Shown in pieces: positions 60,712 to 64,000 of a stretch of DNA of 64,000 bases. The notes beneath the pieces were generated by a model that was given only the letters and a program-made list of their open reading frames with translations, had not been told where the DNA came from and did not search any database. Source of the stretch: Ruminococcaceae bacterium UBA6413 (GTDB lineage: Bacteria; Bacillota; Clostridia; Oscillospirales; Ruminococcaceae); contig DJPL01000035.1 of the NCBI GenBank assembly GCA_002437415.1, positions 33,777-97,776 of the forward strand. The letters run 5' to 3'. A program made the position numbers and the translations under genes. Position 1 is the stretch's first letter, and every line of letters begins with the position of its first letter.

Positions 60712-62148
60712 ATGGTAAATTTTAAACGAATACTCGCAGGCGTTATGTCCGGTGTTACAGCTGTTTCACTTGCCGCCTGCTCAAACAGCGCAACAAGCGG
60801 CTCGAGCACGGGTTCAGGTGACACGACAAATACAAGTGCAGAAACAACTATCGATGACGAGATAGAAAACCCTGTAAGTGTCGGCGACATAAGTATCGAC
60901 GCAGGCGAAGAGGTCGAACCTGCCGAGCTTGAATATCTCGGCTGCTATGATATCACAACAGCAGGCGACGTAAAGCCGTCATATAAATATTTCTCCGAGA
61001 ATTACGGCTGTACGATAAAGTGTACAATTGTAGGCTCACTGCAAATTCAGGAAAAGCTTACAACGGCAATTTCTTCAGGTGAATCTCCCGACCTCGTTGA
61101 CTATGCAGACAACACATTCCCTCTGCTTATGTCAAAGAATATGTACACACCGCTTGAAGAATATATGGATCTTTCAGCTCCACAGTGGTCAGGACTTGAG
61201 CAGTACATAAATCAGTACAAGTGGGGCGGTAAGAATTATTACTACCCCTGGGCATATAATGTAGCTCCCTACTTCCTGATCTATAACAGAGCCGTATTTG
61301 AACAGATCGGTATTGAAGACCCCAAGCTTCTTTACGACAGAGGCGAGTGGACATGGGACGCTTTGAAGGACGATATACGCAAGTTCATAGACTCCGATCC
61401 CGACGGCAAAAGAACCGGTCTTTACGGTGCAATGCAGTACTCGGCACAGTCGTTCATCAACAGTACGGGCACTCCCTTAATAACGATCGATGAGAGCGGC
61501 AAGCTTGTACAGAACTTTGATAATGCAAATGTAGACAGAGCCGCAAACTTTATGCAGGAAATGAAAAAAGAAGGTCTTGCATCATTCCAGGAAGGCATTA
61601 TAGATGTTGATACAACACCTATGCTTGAGGGTACAGCGGCATTCCAGTGTATGGGCGAATGGATCATCTCAGGTTACGCAAGAGCAATGCTTAAGGACGA
61701 CAGCCTTGACTACTTCTTTGTTCCGTTCCCGAGAGATGTTGAAGCCGATGAATATTACTATCCTATAACCACATTCGGTTATCTTGTTCCCGCAGGTTCA
61801 AAATATGCTAAGCAGGCTTCCGTATTCATTAACTGCTGCCGTCTGAGCAACACAGACGAAGAGCTCAAAGCTACCACTAAGGAAAGCATAATGAGAAGCA
61901 AGAAGTACACAGACGAAATGTACGACTTCATCTACAGCTTCAAAGAACCCGCAAACTTCCATTGCGTAGTCGACAATCCTTACGGACTTGACGAAACAAC
62001 AGGTCAGATAGTAAAGGATATCCTCGGAAATACACTGTTTGATATCGAAAGCGACTATTCCGGTCAGTCATGGACTCAGATGAGAGAAGCGAATATCGGT
62101 GCTATCCAGAAGCAGATAGAATATTACAATGGTCTGCTCGCTCAGTAA
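60712..62148 (+). CDS. extracellular solute-binding lipoprotein, family 1, paralogue 1
   Basis: 478 residues from the ATG at 60712, with TTGGAGGT upstream. Signal peptide with lipobox SLAAC (Cys near 22), then a Ser/Thr-rich linker (about 24-60) and a family 1 carbohydrate-binding fold: LGCYDITTAGDVKPSYKYF near 80, DLVDYADNTFPLLMSKNMY near 125, WGGKNYYYPWAYNVAPYFLIYNR near 165 and GEWTWDALKDDIRKFIDSD near 205. It would deliver a sugar or oligosaccharide to an ABC importer. No permease is in the window. It has its own promoter and terminator. Confidence 0.9.
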   Translation: MVNFKRILAGVMSGVTAVSLAACSNSATSGSSTGSGDTTNTSAETTIDDEIENPVSVGDISIDAGEEVEPAELEYLGCYDITTAGDVKPSYKYFSENYGCTIKCTIVGSLQIQEKLTTAISSGESPDLVDYADNTFPLLMSKNMYTPLEEYMDLSAPQWSGLEQYINQYKWGGKNYYYPWAYNVAPYFLIYNRAVFEQIGIEDPKLLYDRGEWTWDALKDDIRKFIDSDPDGKRTGLYGAMQYSAQSFINSTGTPLITIDESGKLVQNFDNANVDRAANFMQEMKKEGLASFQEGIIDVDTTPMLEGTAAFQCMGEWIISGYARAMLKDDSLDYFFVPFPRDVEADEYYYPITTFGYLVPAGSKYAKQASVFINCCRLSNTDEELKATTKESIMRSKKYTDEMYDFIYSFKEPANFHCVVDNPYGLDETTGQIVKDILGNTLFDIESDYSGQSWTQMREANIGAIQKQIEYYNGLLAQ

Positions 62149-62162
62149 ATATAATTCAATAG

Positions 62163-62202
62163 CAATTGCCCTCTGCAAAGCTACTTACAGGGGGCAATTT
62201 TA
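62163..62202 (+). terminator. intrinsic terminator after first solute-binding gene
   Basis: AATTGCCCTCTG and CAGGGGGCAATT pair (one G-T) over a 12-nt loop, followed by TTTTAG. Confidence 0.82.
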
Positions 62203-62339
62203 GTTAATAAAGTAAATATGAAAATTGTCTCATTAAACAGGCTATATTATGCGATTTTCAGCTTGATTTTATTTATTTCCATATGTTTCATTGTACATAG
62301 TGCACAATTTTTCTAAATCAACTTTGACTATAATGTGAA

Positions 62340-62368
62340 TTGAATAAATGCACATATTGTGATAAAAT
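62340..62368 (+). promoter_or_regulatory. promoter of second solute-binding protein gene
   Basis: TTGAAT, 17-nt spacer, TAAAAT, about 55 nt before the start. It makes the second paralogue independent of the first. Confidence 0.55.
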
Positions 62369-62421
62369 CAAAGGTAAGATGTGTGTAAACGATTGCAACA
62401 CATTACGATATGGAGGTTTTT

Positions 62422-63870
62422 ATGATCAATTTCAAAAGAATACTCGCAGGAGTAATGGCAGCCGCTACTGCTGTTTCACTTGCGGCGTGCTCTAACAGCG
62501 GAACCGGCACATCAGCTTCAACAGGCTCCGATGATTCAAACACGAGCACGGAGACAACTATCGATGACGAGATAGACAACCCCGTCAGTGTAGGCGACAT
62601 AAGCATAGACGCAGGCGAAGAGGTTGAAGCCGCAGAGCTTGAATATCTCGGTTGCTATGACATTACGACCGCAGGTGACGTAAAGCCCGCTTACAAGTAC
62701 TTCTCAGAGAACTACGGCTGTACGATAAAGTGCACGATCGTAGGCTCGCTTCAGATACTTGAAAAGCTGACAACAGCTATTTCTTCAGGTGAGTCACCCG
62801 ACCTTGTTGACTATGCGGATAACACCTTCCCGCTTATTATGTCAAAGAATATGTACACTCCTCTTGATGAGTATATCGACCTCTCTGCTCCGCAGTGGTC
62901 GGGACTTGATCAGTACATAAACAAGTATAAGTGGAACGGCAAGAACTACTACTACCCTTGGGCTTACAACGCTTCACCCTACTTCCTTATCTACAACCGC
63001 GGCGTATTTGAGCAGATCGGTATAGACGATCCCAAGGAGCTCTATGATAAGGGCGAATGGACCTGGGATACAATGACAGACTGCATACGCAAGTTCATTG
63101 ACTCCGATTCGGACGGTGCAAGAACAGGTCTTTACGGTGCAACAGCTTACACAGCTCACGCATTCATCGATACAACAGGTACTCCCCTTATTGAGATCGG
63201 CGACGACGGCAAGCTCATAAGCAACTTCAACAACGCAAACGTTGACAGAGCCGCTAACTTCATGCAGACGCTCAAGAAGGAAGGTCTTGCAAAGTTCCAG
63301 GAAGGCGTTATAGACGTAGATGAAGATCCTATCGTTTCCGGTACAGCAGCATTCCAGGGCATGGGCGAATGGATCATCACAAACTATGCAAGAAAGATGA
63401 AGAAGGACGACAACCTTGACATCTTCTTCGTTCCGATACCCAGAGATCCCGAGGCAGATAAATATTACTACTCAATGTCAGCTTTCGGCTATCTTGTTCC
63501 CGCAGGTTCAAAGTATGCTAAGCAGGCTTCTGTATTCATTAACTGCTGCCGTCTGAGCAACACTGATGAAGATCTCAAGGCTACGACCAAGGAAAGTATC
63601 ATGAAGAACAAGAAGTATACTGATGAACAGTACGACTTCCTGTACAGCTTCAAGGATGTTTCTAACTTTGATGCAGTCGTTGACGAGCCCTACGGTCTTG
63701 ACGAAACAACAGGTCAGATCATAAAGGATATCCTCGGCAACACACTGTTCGACCTCCAGAGCGAAACCTACGCAGGTCAGTCATGGACTCAGATGCGTGA
63801 GGCTAACATAGGCTCAATCAACAAGCAGATCGAATACTACAACGGACTTATCACAAGCGGTAACTCCTAA
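62422..63870 (+). CDS. extracellular solute-binding lipoprotein, family 1, paralogue 2
   Basis: 482 residues from the ATG at 62422 (GGAGG upstream). It is collinear with paralogue 1 over the whole length, about four residues in five identical by eye, including the lipobox SLAAC and the WNGKNYYYPWAYNASPYFLIYNR region. Differences gather in the Ser/Thr linker, around residues 225-300 and at the C-terminus (ITSGNS). Recent tandem duplication with retained function and possibly shifted ligand. The permease genes are not seen here. Confidence 0.9.
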   Translation: MINFKRILAGVMAAATAVSLAACSNSGTGTSASTGSDDSNTSTETTIDDEIDNPVSVGDISIDAGEEVEAAELEYLGCYDITTAGDVKPAYKYFSENYGCTIKCTIVGSLQILEKLTTAISSGESPDLVDYADNTFPLIMSKNMYTPLDEYIDLSAPQWSGLDQYINKYKWNGKNYYYPWAYNASPYFLIYNRGVFEQIGIDDPKELYDKGEWTWDTMTDCIRKFIDSDSDGARTGLYGATAYTAHAFIDTTGTPLIEIGDDGKLISNFNNANVDRAANFMQTLKKEGLAKFQEGVIDVDEDPIVSGTAAFQGMGEWIITNYARKMKKDDNLDIFFVPIPRDPEADKYYYSMSAFGYLVPAGSKYAKQASVFINCCRLSNTDEDLKATTKESIMKNKKYTDEQYDFLYSFKDVSNFDAVVDEPYGLDETTGQIIKDILGNTLFDLQSETYAGQSWTQMREANIGSINKQIEYYNGLITSGNS

Positions 63871-63892
63871 GTGCAGTAACCTATAAATAATC

Positions 63893-63926
63893 ATAACCGC
63901 AGCTTTCGGGCTGCGGTTATTTTTAT
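63893..63926 (+). terminator. intrinsic terminator after second solute-binding gene
   Basis: ATAACCGCAGC TTTCGG GCTGCGGTTAT, an eleven-pair stem, then TTTTTATG. Confidence 0.9.
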
Positions 63927-63940
63927 GTATCGGATAAAGC

Positions 63941-63975
63941 ATACGGGCTTTGAATGTTTCAAAGCCCGTATTTTT
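63941..63975. repeat. perfect palindromic hairpin near right edge
   Basis: ATACGGGCTTTGAA TGT TTCAAAGCCCGTAT is a perfect 14-pair stem followed by TTT. It could be a second terminator, or the terminator of a minus-strand gene beyond the window. The last bases (TTTGTCAATAGTTGGGG) may begin another repeat element. Confidence 0.6.
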
Positions 63976-64000
63976 ACAGGCTCTTTGTCAATAGTTGGGG

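Noticed and set aside
1..64000. rRNA, tRNA, CRISPR arrays, prophage, insertion sequences, defence islands
   Set aside because: I looked for tRNA-like cloverleafs, regularly spaced repeats, transposase or integrase motifs and phage genes and saw none.

Overview
The window is a dense stretch of bacterial chromosome with short intergenic gaps, AGGAGG-type ribosome sites, some GTG and TTG starts, and TTGACA/TATAAT-type promoters. Gene content points to an endospore-forming Clostridia of the Oscillospirales/Ruminococcaceae type, perhaps close to [Eubacterium] siraeum or a Ruminococcus; that placement is inference. Spore genes include spmA-spmB, the yabP-yabQ group, spoVB, yqfC-yqfD and a ylbJ-like gene. 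Anaerobic life is indicated by the [FeFe]-hydrogenase maturation genes and hemW. No rRNA, tRNA, CRISPR array, prophage or transposase was found.

Layout. 0-9 kb (minus strand): corA-like transporter, a very long zapA, a U32 family gene, dut, mreBCD and the start of PBP2, i.e. cell-wall elongation and division; gap stands alone behind its own promoter. 9-19.8 kb: a HAD-nuclease-like fusion, an XRE regulator with a heterodimeric ABC exporter, ppa-maf, a MATE exporter and a DMT-type exporter. 19.8-25.6 kb (minus): the spoVB-mazG-hup-yabO-yabP-yabQ-divIC block, syntenic with Bacillus subtilis, then a DUF6033-like gene and two CotF-like genes. 25.7-32.4 kb (plus): lepA-hemW-glgP, an esterase and a VOC protein. 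32.4-37.3 kb: an ANT(6)-like nucleotidyltransferase, metA (acetyl-type), fba, an AbrB-like regulator, spmAB. 37.5-43.9 kb (minus): a six-gene TM1266-hydE-hydG-hydF-aspA-ybaK operon, with comFB upstream. 44-50.6 kb (plus): secA, DUF1015, a cellobiose 2-epimerase and an orphan lipoprotein adaptor. 50.7-59 kb (minus): HAD, mutS2, recO, era, dgkA, ybeY, phoH, yqfD, yqfC, a Bacillus-like order lacking pgpH and cdd. 59-64 kb (plus): ylbJ-like, a Cys4 miniprotein and two tandem paralogous solute-binding lipoproteins.

The most interesting unexplained signals are in RNA leaders and gene fusions. The corA-like gene has a roughly 130-nt 5' leader that folds into nested helices with a tandem G-A internal loop and a hairpin over the ribosome site. 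The hydrogenase maturation operon has a roughly 190-nt leader with a long-range closing helix and an intrinsic terminator just before the first start codon. Neither matches a riboswitch class I can recall. Other leads are the HAD-nuclease-like fusion, the aspartase-like gene inside the hydrogenase maturation operon, and a dispersed GC-rich intergenic repeat present at two loci in opposite orientation. All calls come from reading the sequence; no searches or folding programs were run.
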